Shown: positions 25,770 through 34,018, numbered from the stretch's first letter. The stretch: 64,000 nt of DNA from Kribbella voronezhensis (GCF_004365175.1 NZ_SOCE01000001.1:1785154-1849153); one strand, 5' to 3'. Notes: generated from the sequence alone by a model not told the origin. Numbers and translations are program-made.

Positions 25770-27585
25770 CGATGCCCTCCGGGTCCTCCGGAAGTGTGGC
25801 AGTCACGTACCGCTCGGCCTGCAGCCGGAACATCGCGGCATACGTGCCGTCCTGGTCCAGCAACTGCTCGTGCGTCCCGTCCTCCACGATCCGCCCGCCG
25901 GCCAGCACGCAGATCCGGTCGGCGTTGCGCACCACCGAGAACCGGTGGGAGATGATCAACGACGCCACACCCGAAGTCAGCTCGAGGTAGCGCTCGACCA
26001 ACTCGGCCTCGGCCCGCACATCCAGCGCGGCAGCGGGCTCGTCGAGAACGAGCACACCGGCCCCGGCCTGTACGGCGAACAGCGCTCGCGCCAGCGCGAC
26101 TCGTTGCCACTCACCACCGGAAAGGTCGACACCGCCGTCGAAAGTCTTGTCCAGCACGGTTTCCCAGCCGCTCGGCAACCGGCGTACGACGTCGTCGATG
26201 CCCGCTTCGCGCGCGACCTTCGCGAGCGCGGCCTTGTCGTCAGCGCGCTCCACCGCGCCGAACACGACGTTGTCGGTCACCGACAGCGGGAAGCGCAGGA
26301 AGTCCTGGACGATCGCGGCGACGCGTCGTTGCCAGGCGGCCAGGTCCAGCTCGGCGAGGTCCACTCCGTCGACGGTGATCCGGCCGCTGGTCGGTCGATA
26401 TGCCCCGCCGAGCAACTTCACCAGGGTCGACTTGCCGGCCCCGTTGACGCCGACCAGCGCGAGCGCCTGGTGCGCATGGATCGTCAGGTCGAGCTCCCGG
26501 AGCACCTCGTGGCCGGAACCGGGGTACCGGAAACTCACCTTCTCGAAGCGGATCTCGCGCGCCGGCATGGTCTCGACCCGGTGCCGGCTCGTCACGACCG
26601 GCTCGGGGTGCCGCTCGGCGATGGTGCCGGGCAGCTTCTCCATCGCCCGGTACGCCGAAAGGCCGCGGCGCACCTGGGCCACGCCGTACCCGTTCATGGA
26701 CACACCGATCGCGAGGATGGCCGGCACGGTCGTGGCGACCTGGGTGAGCGGGAGGTCGCCGGCCAGCGCGGCACGGCCGACCAGCACGATCGCGAACCCG
26801 TTCGCGGCCAGATGCAGGGCGCCGGTGAGGAAGGACCAGTACACGTTCTGGTGGCGGCGCTCCCAGACGGTCCGCAGGCCCGCGTTCCATTCGTGCACAT
26901 ACCGGCGTACGAGCCAGTTGTTCAGGCCGAAGACGCGGAGCTCTTTGGGCGCGTCGCGCATCCCGAGGTCGAAGACGTAGCCGGCGCGGCGCTGCTCCTC
27001 GGTGTTGCCCCACCAGACGTCGATCTCCCGCTCGACCATCTTGCCGGTGAACCACTCGAGGAAGATCGTCACCGCGAACAGCAGCGCCGCGACCAGCCAG
27101 GAGAACATCACGCCGACGATGACCGCCGAGCCGACGAGCGTGACCCGGCTGGCGAGCAACCAGGGCAGATTCGACAGACCCTGCGCGAGATGGAAGCCGC
27201 CCTTGCCCTTCGCCTGCTCCTGGACATTCAGTACTTCGGTGTCCTCGAGGTGCGCGATCCGGCGCGGACCAAGCAGCGGCCGCGTGATCCCGATGCCGAT
27301 CTCCCGCGTGACCGCCGCGTCCATGGTGAGCGAGGCGACCTGCTGGACCGCGGGCTGCAGACTGTCCACGACGAACACGACCAACAGCCCCGCGAGCAGC
27401 CAACTGAACCCGGCGAGCGACATGGCTCCGGGCGCATCGTTGATCACGTCCGGCACAGCACCCACGACCCGGCCGGTGAGCAACGTGACGGCCATCCCCA
27501 GCACTGATCCCAGCACGGCCAACCCCATGGTCAGCACCGTGCTCCCGGGCGCTACCCGAACGGCATACCGGAGCAGAGTCAGCAC
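25762..27585 (-). CDS. ABC exporter half-transporter (permease-ATPase), first subunit
   Basis: The membrane domain opens at LTLLRYAVRVAPGSTVLTMG. The ATPase has Walker A GVNGAGKSTLVKLL, signature LSGGEWQRVALARALF, Walker B LVLDEPAAALD and LIISHRFSVVRNAD. The frame is open much further upstream, but that part encodes a decayed acetyltransferase. I therefore place the start at GTG 27585 (607 residues), which matches the partner's length; no clear ribosome site supports it. It is translationally coupled to the second subunit. Confidence 0.88.
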   Translation of the reverse strand: MLTLLRYAVRVAPGSTVLTMGLAVLGSVLGMAVTLLTGRVVGAVPDVINDAPGAMSLAGFSWLLAGLLVVFVVDSLQPAVQQVASLTMDAAVTREIGIGITRPLLGPRRIAHLEDTEVLNVQEQAKGKGGFHLAQGLSNLPWLLASRVTLVGSAVIVGVMFSWLVAALLFAVTIFLEWFTGKMVEREIDVWWGNTEEQRRAGYVFDLGMRDAPKELRVFGLNNWLVRRYVHEWNAGLRTVWERRHQNVYWSFLTGALHLAANGFAIVLVGRAALAGDLPLTQVATTVPAILAIGVSMNGYGVAQVRRGLSAYRAMEKLPGTIAERHPEPVVTSRHRVETMPAREIRFEKVSFRYPGSGHEVLRELDLTIHAHQALALVGVNGAGKSTLVKLLGGAYRPTSGRITVDGVDLAELDLAAWQRRVAAIVQDFLRFPLSVTDNVVFGAVERADDKAALAKVAREAGIDDVVRRLPSGWETVLDKTFDGGVDLSGGEWQRVALARALFAVQAGAGVLVLDEPAAALDVRAEAELVERYLELTSGVASLIISHRFSVVRNADRICVLAGGRIVEDGTHEQLLDQDGTYAAMFRLQAERYVTATLPEDPEGIDA

Positions 27586-27628
27586 CCGACAGACCGTAAC
27601 CGCCCCCACCGACAACCGCACCCCACTT

Positions 27629-27879
27629 TCACCCCGGGCGGGCGAGACGGAACTGCCGGTAGAAGCTCGGCCTCCCCAGGAACAACTCGTCCTCCCCGCG
27701 GCCGATCTCGGCCATACCGAGAGCGCTGAGGATACGAACCGAGGCGTGATTGGCGTCGACGGCTTCGGCCCAGATCTCGTCGAGGCCGAGCTGACCGAAC
27801 CCGTAGTCGAGGCCGAGCCGCGCGACCGCACCACATCGGACGCCGCCAGGAGGCGTAGGGAGACCTCCGGTGCCGTCAT
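27629..27879 (-). pseudogene. GNAT acetyltransferase remnant with internal deletion and frameshift
   Basis: One frame starts like a GNAT enzyme (MTAPEVSLRLLAASDV), then becomes nonsense. A shifted frame resumes as a good GNAT C-terminus (LGLDYGFGQLGLDEIWAEAVDANHASVRILSALGMAEIG). About 70 central residues, including the acetyl-CoA loop, are missing. The locus is therefore a deletion-plus-frameshift relic just upstream of the ABC exporter. Confidence 0.65.
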
Positions 27880-27931
27880 GAGGCGAGCTTAGACAGGAAG
27901 CGGTGACTCTCGGCGGCGATAGATTTGCGGG

Positions 27932-28558
27932 ATGAGTGACAGTTCGCAGTCGCCGCAGTACGGGGGTCCACAGTACGGCGGGCCGCAGTACGGCGGGCCG
28001 CAGTACGCGGGGCCTCCGCCGAAGAAGGGGCGGGGGGCGTTGGTGTTGGTGGGCGTGCTCGCGCTGGTGCTCGTGGTCGTCGTGGCGGTGGGGGCTGTGG
28101 TGCTTCTCAGAGGTGATGACCACAAGGCGGACAGTGCGTCGCGGAGCCGGCCGGCTGCGCCTGAATCGGTGGAGTTCAGGCGGGTTGTCAAAGCCGAGCC
28201 GGGCACATGTGATGCCGCGCAGGCCGGGGTGGCCTGCGATTCGGCGGGGAACCGGTACTCGCTCGGCAAGGTGGAGCTGGACGGCAGCAACGTGACCCAG
28301 GTGAAGGCGGTCGCCGGCCAGAACTCCGACTGGTACGTGAATCTGAAGCTGGACTCCGCGGGAGCCCGGTTGTTCGGCGATCTCACCACGGACCTGGCCC
28401 AGAAGAAGCCGCCGCAGAACCAGCTCGCGATCGTGGTTCGCGGTCGCGTGGTGAGCGCACCCACCGTGATGTCAGCGATTCCCGGCGGCGACGTGCAGAT
28501 CGCGTCGGGCTTCAGCAAACCGGACGCCGAGAAGCTGGCCGCGGACATCACCGGCTGA
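27932..28558 (+). CDS. Single-pass membrane protein with SecD P1-head-like domain
   Basis: The 208-residue protein has a cytoplasmic tail of PQYGG repeats (about residues 9-27) and one membrane helix (GALVLVGVLALVLVVVVAVGAVVLL). The extracellular domain resembles the SecD/SecDF P1 head: LKLDSAGARLFGDLTTDL, then NQLAIVVRGRVVSAPTVMSAIPGGDVQIASGF. In SecD this domain binds exported protein during translocation. Here the remaining SecD membrane domains are absent, so it is an orphan head on its own anchor. The role is unknown; an accessory secretion or sensing function is a guess. Confidence 0.75.
   Translation: MSDSSQSPQYGGPQYGGPQYGGPQYAGPPPKKGRGALVLVGVLALVLVVVVAVGAVVLLRGDDHKADSASRSRPAAPESVEFRRVVKAEPGTCDAAQAGVACDSAGNRYSLGKVELDGSNVTQVKAVAGQNSDWYVNLKLDSAGARLFGDLTTDLAQKKPPQNQLAIVVRGRVVSAPTVMSAIPGGDVQIASGFSKPDAEKLAADITG
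27954..28015. repeat. 15-bp tandem repeat encoding PQYGG units
   Basis: CCGCAGTACGGCGGG-type units occur about four times near the 5' end of the SecD-head-like gene and encode a PQYGG tail. Copy number is likely variable through slippage. Confidence 0.65.
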
Positions 28559-28586
28559 CCTCAACCGGCTGATGTCAGCGCTTGGG

Positions 28587-28949
28587 TCAGTGGCTGGGGA
28601 GCGGGTGCTGGTCGAGGCGGTCGGGTAGCTCCTCGAAGAGCTGTAGCTCGGCGGAGCGGCAGCGGACGACGTCGGGCGAGAGGTGCTCGATGTCCTGCCA
28701 CGGCAGATAGCGAACCGCGCCCAGGCGGCTGTGGATGATCCGGCGCAGGAGGGCCGGGCCGACATGCCGTTCGTAGCCGAAGAGTCTGGTGACCCGGCGT
28801 TCGACGACGATCAGCCCGTCGACCCGCAGCGCCGCCTGTTTCGACTGCTGCAGCGGGCCGTCCTGCACCAGCCGGACATCCGCCACCGTGCCGATGTTGT
28901 TGCCGTGGGCACCGACGACCCGTACTCCGAGCAGCTCACTCAGTCTCAT
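28587..28949 (-). CDS. PRC-barrel domain protein
   Basis: The 120-residue protein has the PRC-barrel pattern: LSELLGVRVVGAHGNNIGTVADVRLV at the start and RLGAVRYLPWQDIEHLSPDVVRC at the end of the barrel. PRC barrels are small regulatory beta domains in RimM, photosystem H subunits and metal-transport partners. It is the last gene of the lipoprotein-Nramp operon and overlaps the preceding PRC-like gene by 14 bp. A role in controlling the transporter is inferred from context. Confidence 0.78.
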   Translation of the reverse strand: MRLSELLGVRVVGAHGNNIGTVADVRLVQDGPLQQSKQAALRVDGLIVVERRVTRLFGYERHVGPALLRRIIHSRLGAVRYLPWQDIEHLSPDVVRCRSAELQLFEELPDRLDQHPLPSH

Positions 28950-29229
28950 CGCCGGCTCCCGGAATCTTGCCGATCAGATGCTGCTCGACCCAGTCGTCCC
29001 CCTTGGTCAGGTTCAACTGGTACGGCGTGATCTTCACGGCACTGTCGATCTCGGCGATATCGGCCGCCGGGATCCGCTGGTGCCCGGAGATCAGCGCGGC
29101 GACAGTCGGTATCTCGGAACTGAGGTCCAGCTCCACGTCGTCGACCTTGCCGAGCAGGGCGCCGCTGCGGTAGTCGATCAGCTGCCGGTCCATCAGGTGC
29201 AGCTGCGCGTGCAGGATCTTCCCGGTCAT
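28936..29229 (-). CDS. Small PRC-barrel-like protein
   Basis: The 97-residue protein reads HLMDRQLIDYRSGALLGKVDDVELDL near the start and RIPAADIAEIDSAVKITPY later, a PRC-barrel-like beta pattern with the G-K-V-D-D turn. It begins 1 bp after the Nramp stop and overlaps the next PRC gene. Two tandem PRC proteins behind one membrane transporter suggest a regulatory pair. No catalytic residues are evident. Confidence 0.7.
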   Translation of the reverse strand: MTGKILHAQLHLMDRQLIDYRSGALLGKVDDVELDLSSEIPTVAALISGHQRIPAADIAEIDSAVKITPYQLNLTKGDDWVEQHLIGKIPGAGDETE

Positions 29230-29230
29230 C

Positions 29231-30460
29231 TCATTGCCCCGCCTTCGTGATGATCATCAGTGGTATCGCCGCGATCGATGCCAACAGCAACAGTCCTAGA
29301 TAGATCAGGGCCAGGAAGTTCAGCACCCGGCCGTTGGTCGCCTCGCCCATGTAGTCGGGATCGTTGGCGATGATCAGGATCGGCAGATAGGTCAGCGGCA
29401 GGGCCATCGCCGCGAAGACCACCGAGTACTCCGTCACCTTCACCGGATCCACCGCGGTCAGCAGGACCAGGATCGACAGCACCAGGCAGATGATGATGAT
29501 CAGGTGGAACCGGGAGGCCTGCCGCGGCCGGACGAACTTGCCCCACTGCCACCCGAAGTACTGCGCGATCGTGTAACCGCACGACAGCGCCGTCTCCAGG
29601 GCCGCGCCGAAGGTGGCCGCGAACACGCCGACCAGCACGATCGCCAGCCCGAGTTTGCCCAAGGCAACGGCTGTCGGAAGGGTGACCTGGCCGAGGGTCT
29701 CGACCTTGATCCCGGCCGGCAGGAAGAGCACCGCAGTACAGCCGGCGATCGCCAGCGACAGCAGGCCGCCCAGCGGGAAGCCGAGGTAGACGTTCGCGCG
29801 CTCGACGCCGAGATCCTTGCGGCCCCACTTCTCCTCGACCCCGCCGGAGGAGAAGAAGAACACCTCGTACGGCGTCATCGCGGCACCGAACAACGCGATC
29901 GCGTAGTACGCGTAGGTCAGCCAGGTTTCGTGACCGGTCGGCACCGGATGAGTGACCTGGTGTGCCAGTTGGCCCCAGTTCGGGCCGAGCTTCCACAGCG
30001 CCACGGCGAAGACGATGAGCAACAGACCCAGCAGGCCGAAGACCTTCTCCAGGTGGGAGAACTTGACCCGCCAGATCACCAGCCACACGGCGATCGCGGC
30101 CAGCGGCATCCAGAGCAGGTAGTTCACCCCGCTGGCCAGTTCGAAGGCCAGCGCCACGCCACCGATCTCGGCGATCAGGGTCAGCAGCGTGACCAGGAAC
30201 GACGCGGTGAGGGCGAACAAGCCGGTACGCCGGCCGAGCCGCTCGCGAATCAGGTCGAACACCGGCCGTCCCGACATCGCGACCACCCGGCCCGACATCT
30301 CGGCGTACAGGCAGATGCCGATCACGCCGACCACCACCACCCAGGCCAGCCGCATCCCGAACCGGGCGCCGACCAGCGCGTTGGTGACCAGGTCCCCGAT
30401 GTCGACGAAGCCGCCGATCGCCGTCAGGATGCCGAGCGTGACGGCGAGCAACTTCTTCAT
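29231..30460 (-). CDS. Nramp-family-like membrane transporter with altered metal-site motifs
   Basis: The 409-residue protein has about 11 membrane helices and clear Nramp-type organisation. The helix-1 motif, normally DPGN, reads D20-I-G-D23 (GGFVDIGDLVTNALVG). The helix-6 MPH motif reads M195-T-P-Y-E199 (GAAMTPYEVFFFSSGG). The Mn/Fe site described for canonical Nramp proteins is therefore not intact. The substrate may be another cation such as Mg2+, or something else. Its ATG overlaps the lipoprotein stop (ATGA) and two PRC genes follow directly. Family membership is likely; the substrate is unknown. Confidence 0.8.
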   Translation of the reverse strand: MKKLLAVTLGILTAIGGFVDIGDLVTNALVGARFGMRLAWVVVVGVIGICLYAEMSGRVVAMSGRPVFDLIRERLGRRTGLFALTASFLVTLLTLIAEIGGVALAFELASGVNYLLWMPLAAIAVWLVIWRVKFSHLEKVFGLLGLLLIVFAVALWKLGPNWGQLAHQVTHPVPTGHETWLTYAYYAIALFGAAMTPYEVFFFSSGGVEEKWGRKDLGVERANVYLGFPLGGLLSLAIAGCTAVLFLPAGIKVETLGQVTLPTAVALGKLGLAIVLVGVFAATFGAALETALSCGYTIAQYFGWQWGKFVRPRQASRFHLIIIICLVLSILVLLTAVDPVKVTEYSVVFAAMALPLTYLPILIIANDPDYMGEATNGRVLNFLALIYLGLLLLASIAAIPLMIITKAGQ

Positions 30461-30888
30461 TTCGCCTGCTCCCCGAGCCGGTGCAACTGCTGGCCGAGCG
30501 TCTGCAGCTGGGTGACCTGGTCGGCCACGGTGCCGAGATCGTTGTTGGTCAGCGCGATCCGCAGATCGGTGATCTCGTCCTCAGCGGTCGAGAGCGCCTT
30601 CGAGTACGAGTCGTAGGTCGCGCGCGAACGACCGGTCTTGGGCTGCAGGGCGTCGAACGTGGTGGCGACCTTGCCGATCGACTTCTCGGCGTCGGAGACG
30701 ACCTGCGTCGCCGGGGCGTTCCAGAGTTTGTGGTCGAGCACGGACTCGGCGGCCAGTCGCGCGGTTCCGACTTCAGAGGCAGCGTCGCGGGCCGCGCGTG
30801 CGCCCTCGGTCAGCATCTTCTGATCCGGATCGCCACAGCCGGCCAGAACGGCCAGGACTGCGGCGACGAGCGCCAGCGTCCGTAACAT
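30457..30888 (-). CDS. Small helical lipoprotein, first gene of the Nramp-like operon
   Basis: The 143-residue protein has a lipobox LAGCG making Cys18 the lipidated residue. Mostly alpha-helical, heptad-like sequence follows (ARAARDAASEVGTARLAAESVL; TYDSYSKALSTAEDEITDLRIAL). ATG 30888 is chosen because AAGGAG lies 5 bp upstream and the signal starts there. The gene overlaps the transporter start by 4 bp. It may act at the membrane as a partner or sensor for the transporter. No named family is recognised. Its ribosome site lies inside a hairpin. Confidence 0.75.
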   Translation of the reverse strand: MLRTLALVAAVLAVLAGCGDPDQKMLTEGARAARDAASEVGTARLAAESVLDHKLWNAPATQVVSDAEKSIGKVATTFDALQPKTGRSRATYDSYSKALSTAEDEITDLRIALTNNDLGTVADQVTQLQTLGQQLHRLGEQAK

Positions 30889-30892
30889 CAGC

Positions 30893-30943
30893 GACTCCTT
30901 GGGTCCGGTCCGATAGTCGTGCGGTCCGAGTACCCAAGGAGTC
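30893..30943 (-). promoter_or_regulatory. Leader hairpin that covers the ribosome site of the Nramp-like operon
   Basis: On the minus strand GACTCCTTGGGT and ACCCAAGGAGTC form a perfect 12-bp stem with a 27-nt loop. The 3' arm contains AAGGAG, the ribosome site of the lipoprotein gene. If formed in mRNA it would block translation. An RNA switch or thermosensor is inferred; no known riboswitch class was recognised. Confidence 0.5.
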
Positions 30944-30958
30944 CTGGTTACACGCGTG

Positions 30959-31132
30959 TCATCCCTTGAAGGCGTCCTTGGCCTTCTCGGTGGCCTGCTT
31001 GAGGTCGGCCTTGCTTTCCTCGACCCGGCCCTCGGCCTGCAGGTCTTCGTTGTCCGTGGCGTCGCCGACCTTCTCCTTGGCGTCACCCTTGAGCTTGTCG
31101 GCAGCATTCTTCATCTTGTCTCCGGCTCCCAT
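30959..31132 (-). CDS. CsbD-family stress protein
   Basis: The 57-residue protein matches CsbD: GAGDKMKNAADKLKGDAKEK, then DLQAEGRVEESKADLKQATEKAKDAF. CsbD proteins are small, charged, helical and often under general-stress control; their mechanism is unknown. GGGAGGT lies 6 bp before ATG 31132, which I prefer over the start eight codons upstream. It stands alone upstream of the lipoprotein operon. Confidence 0.85.
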   Translation of the reverse strand: MGAGDKMKNAADKLKGDAKEKVGDATDNEDLQAEGRVEESKADLKQATEKAKDAFKG

Positions 31133-31213
31133 CGGGAACCTCCCTTCGCTAGGCACCCCTAGTGCCCACGAATCCGCCGGATATGTGCGATCCGCCCAGA
31201 ATCACGCCGCTTG

Positions 31214-32188
31214 TCACCGGCTCGGCAGCGACCGCGGCAACCCGAACGCGTCGAGGACGCCGTTCTCGAAGCGGGTCATGGCACTGATCCGGTCGCCGGC
31301 CAGGCTGAGCACGTAGAGCCCGGTGCCGTGGCTGACGCCGTCGGCGCCGCGCAGGTACGCCCCGAACGCAGGCTGACCGTTCGCCCGCGTCGGCACGAGC
31401 TCGAACCTCCGGCCGGCCCCGAAGATGCCGGCGCAGAACCGGCGTACGACGTCCTGCCCCTCGTACTCGAAGGGAATCGGCGGCATCGCCAGCGTGATGT
31501 CGTCGGTCAGCAGCGTCAGCAGCGCGTCCAGATCGGCTGACTCCCACGCCCGGACGAACCTCGCCACGATCGCGTTCTCAGCGGCCGAACCGGCAGCGGG
31601 CGGCCGTTCGCGACCGTGGACCTGCCGCAGCCCCGCCCGCGCCCGTTTGAGAGCGCTCTTGACCGACTCGACGGTCGTGTCCAGCATCCCGGCCACCTCG
31701 GCCGCGGGGAATTCCAGGACGTCCCGCAGGATCAGTACGGCGACCTGGCGTGGTGGCAACGTCTGGAGGGCCGTCACGAAGGCCAGCGAGATGGACTCGG
31801 TCTGCTCGAAGCGGGCCTCCGGGCCTTCGAGCAGGAGGTCCGGGATCGGCTCCAGCCAGACGACCTCACCCAGACGGGTCGGTTCGGGCGGTTCGACGTT
31901 CGGCACGTCCCACGCCTTGGCGGGGCGGCGCGCGGCTGACCGGCGCGTATTGAGGCACTGATTGGTGGCGATCCGGTAGAGCCAAGTCCGCAGCGAGGCG
32001 CGCTGCTCGTACCCGCCGAAGCCGCGCCAGGCCGCGAGCAACGTGTCCTGCAAGGTGTCCTCGGCGTCCTGCAGCGAACCGAGCATCCGGTAGCAATGCA
32101 CTTGCAACTCGCGGCGGTACGGCTCGGTCAGCCGCCGGAACGCCTCCCCGTCGCCCGCGCGCGCCCTGGAAATCAGGTCGGTCGCCAC
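31214..32188 (-). CDS. ECF sigma factor with C-terminal SnoaL-like domain
   Basis: The 324-residue protein has sigma region 2 (YRRELQVHCYRMLGSLQDAEDTLQDTLLAAWRG, about residues 18-50), region 4 (LPPRQVAVLILRDVLEFPAAEVAGML) and a SnoaL-like tail from about residue 205. Such sigma factors have no classical anti-sigma gene; the tail is thought to regulate activity. I choose GTG 32188 because GAGGAAGG precedes it and the protein then starts ATDLISRARAGD, as relatives do; ATG 32218 is an alternative. It diverges from a RibD-C-domain reductase, a possible target. A second factor of this type lies at 52-53 kb. Confidence 0.88.
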   Translation of the reverse strand: MATDLISRARAGDGEAFRRLTEPYRRELQVHCYRMLGSLQDAEDTLQDTLLAAWRGFGGYEQRASLRTWLYRIATNQCLNTRRSAARRPAKAWDVPNVEPPEPTRLGEVVWLEPIPDLLLEGPEARFEQTESISLAFVTALQTLPPRQVAVLILRDVLEFPAAEVAGMLDTTVESVKSALKRARAGLRQVHGRERPPAAGSAAENAIVARFVRAWESADLDALLTLLTDDITLAMPPIPFEYEGQDVVRRFCAGIFGAGRRFELVPTRANGQPAFGAYLRGADGVSHGTGLYVLSLAGDRISAMTRFENGVLDAFGLPRSLPSR

Positions 32189-32287
32189 GTCGCCCACCTT
32201 CCTCTCGGCAAACCCCATCACGCGTACGGACACCGCGCGAGGCCGGAAAGGGGCGGCCCCTGTCCCACGCAGCCGGTGTCTGTATCG

Positions 32288-32298
32288 GTGACAGTCAC
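32288..32298. promoter_or_regulatory. Short palindrome between the sigma factor and reductase genes
   Basis: GTGACAGTCAC is a perfect 5-1-5 palindrome about 24 bp upstream of the reductase start, in the divergent region. It may be an operator. No regulator other than the sigma factor is adjacent. Confidence 0.35.
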
Positions 32299-32321
32299 AC
32301 ACAACCATGGGAGGACCCGAG

Positions 32322-32897
32322 ATGGGCAGGATCGTCATCAGCGAGACCATCACGGTCGACGGCGTCGTACAGGACCCGACCGGGGACGACGGCTTCGAGC
32401 GCGGCGGCTGGTTCAACACCATCGGCGCCGGGGATCGCGAGGCCTGGGCCTTGTCCGAGTTCGAGGAGGCGCAGAGTGCCGCGGCCCTGCTGATGGGCCG
32501 ACGCAGCTACGAGTACTTCATGGCGCGGGGCTGGGGCTCGCGGACCGGCGACTGGGCGGACAGGTTGCGAAGCCTGCCGAAGTACGTCGTGTCCTCGACC
32601 CTGGAGGACCTCGAGTGGGCCAACTCGACCGTACTGCGCGGAGAGGTGGTGACCGAGGTCTCGAAACTGAAGGAGGCGCTGGACGGGGACATCGTGGTCT
32701 ACGCCAGCGGCCGACTCGTCCCCACGCTGATGGAACACGGCCTGGTGGACGAACTCCGGTTGATGGTCTACCCGTGTATCGCCGGTGCCGGCGACCGGCC
32801 GCTCGCCTCGGCCGGCAAAGTGCGGGACCTGCGGCTCACCGGATCCCGCAGTGTCGGCGACGGCCTCGTCCTGCTCACTTACGAGGTCGCGGCCTGA
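32322..32897 (+). CDS. Dihydrofolate reductase / RibD C-domain family protein
   Basis: The 191-residue protein begins IVISETITVDGVVQDP, with ALLMGRRSYEYF and GDIVVYASGRLVPTLMEHGLVDELRLMVYP, the hallmarks of the RibD-C/DHFR-like fold. These are usually NADPH-dependent reductases of unknown substrate and are often called DHFR family in actinobacteria. ATG 32322 has GGGAGGA 6 bp upstream. The divergent sigma factor gene suggests joint regulation. Confidence 0.88.
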   Translation: MGRIVISETITVDGVVQDPTGDDGFERGGWFNTIGAGDREAWALSEFEEAQSAAALLMGRRSYEYFMARGWGSRTGDWADRLRSLPKYVVSSTLEDLEWANSTVLRGEVVTEVSKLKEALDGDIVVYASGRLVPTLMEHGLVDELRLMVYPCIAGAGDRPLASAGKVRDLRLTGSRSVGDGLVLLTYEVAA

Positions 32898-32946
32898 CCC
32901 GGCTGCCGGGGTACAACTTGCTGAGCTGACCGGGCGTGGTCACGTC

Positions 32947-33052
32947 TTGACACAGGGTGCGAGCCGTTCGATGATCTGGGAGCTATACCGGTTTATCTCC
33001 CTGACCCACAGGCAGCCTCTTGGGCGGGTCACGGATGGTTAACCGGTATAGC
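32947..33052 (+). promoter_or_regulatory. Promoter and two operators of the Endo H-like gene
   Basis: TTGACA (32947-32952), 17 bp and GATGAT (32970-32975) form a promoter. GCTATACCGGTT (32982-32993) follows at the expected transcript start. Its perfect inverted copy AACCGGTATAGC lies at 33041-33052, 55 bp further. Each has an ACCGGT core, so the two could bind one repressor and loop the DNA. The regulator is not encoded nearby. Confidence 0.55.
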
Positions 33053-33083
33053 GCTCTCCCGCCCGCCCGAAGAGGAGTTGAGA

Positions 33084-34007
33084 ATGAGTCAAGAGCTCAT
33101 GCGGCGCAGGACCTTGTTGTCCCTGCTCGCGGCCGGCACCGCCGCCGCAGCGACCGGAGTGACCTCGGCCGGCCCGGCCGCCGCGGCGCGGCCCGCGTGC
33201 CGGCACGCGGCGAAGTCCGGCCCGATCTCGGTCGCCTACGTCGAGGTCAACAACAACAGCATGGTGAACGTCGGCAAGTACACACTCGCCAACGGCGGCG
33301 CCCAGGTGTTCGACATCGGGGTCATCTTCGCCGCCAACATCAACTACGACGGCACGAAGGCCTACCTGTCCTTCAACGAGAACGTCCAGCGCGTCCTCGA
33401 CAACGTCGCGACCGAGGTCCGGCCGCTGCAGGCCAAGGGCATCAAGGTGCTGCTGTCCGTGCTGGGCAACCACCAGGGTGCCGGGTTCGCCAACTTCCCG
33501 TCCCAGCAGGCGGCCGAGGCGTTCGCCCAGGAGCTGGCGGACGCGGTCACGCAGTACGGGCTGGACGGGATCGACTTCGACGACGAGTACGCGGAGTACG
33601 GCAACAACGGCACCGGCCAGCCGAACGACAGCTCGTTCTTCTACCTGGTCTCGGCGTTGCGCCAGAAGCTGCCGACCAAGCTGATCACCCTGTACGACAT
33701 CGGCCCGTCGGCCGAGCGGCTGGCCTACAACGGCCAGAGCATCGCCAACACCTTCGACTACGCCTGGAACCCGTACTACGGCACCTGGTCCGTACCGCGC
33801 GGTCCGAGCGACAAGTCCAAGCTCTCCCCTGCCGCCATCCAGATCAACGCGACCAGCACGTCGACCGCGGCGAGCCTGGCGACCCGCACGGTGAACGAGG
33901 GGTACGGCGTGTTCCTCACCTACGACCTCGGCGGCACCGACAGCCACACCTACATCTCGTCCTTCACCAACAAGCTCTACAACAGCGCCGCCGTCTACAA
34001 ACCCTGA
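33084..34007 (+). CDS. Secreted GH18 endo-beta-N-acetylglucosaminidase, Endo H type
   Basis: The 307-residue protein has a twin-arginine-like signal (MRRRTLLSLLAAGTAAAA) and an Endo H-type GH18 barrel. YGLDGIDFDDEYAEYGNNG carries the DxE pair as Asp166 and Glu168, matching the catalytic pair of Endo H. Such enzymes cut the chitobiose core of high-mannose N-glycans, releasing glycans from fungal or plant glycoproteins. ATG 33084 has AGAGGAG 6 bp upstream. A long hairpin after the stop overlaps the next gene's ribosome site. It fits the glycan-scavenging theme of the window. Confidence 0.93.
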   Translation: MSQELMRRRTLLSLLAAGTAAAATGVTSAGPAAAARPACRHAAKSGPISVAYVEVNNNSMVNVGKYTLANGGAQVFDIGVIFAANINYDGTKAYLSFNENVQRVLDNVATEVRPLQAKGIKVLLSVLGNHQGAGFANFPSQQAAEAFAQELADAVTQYGLDGIDFDDEYAEYGNNGTGQPNDSSFFYLVSALRQKLPTKLITLYDIGPSAERLAYNGQSIANTFDYAWNPYYGTWSVPRGPSDKSKLSPAAIQINATSTSTAASLATRTVNEGYGVFLTYDLGGTDSHTYISSFTNKLYNSAAVYKP

Positions 34008-34018
34008 TCCTGGACCGC

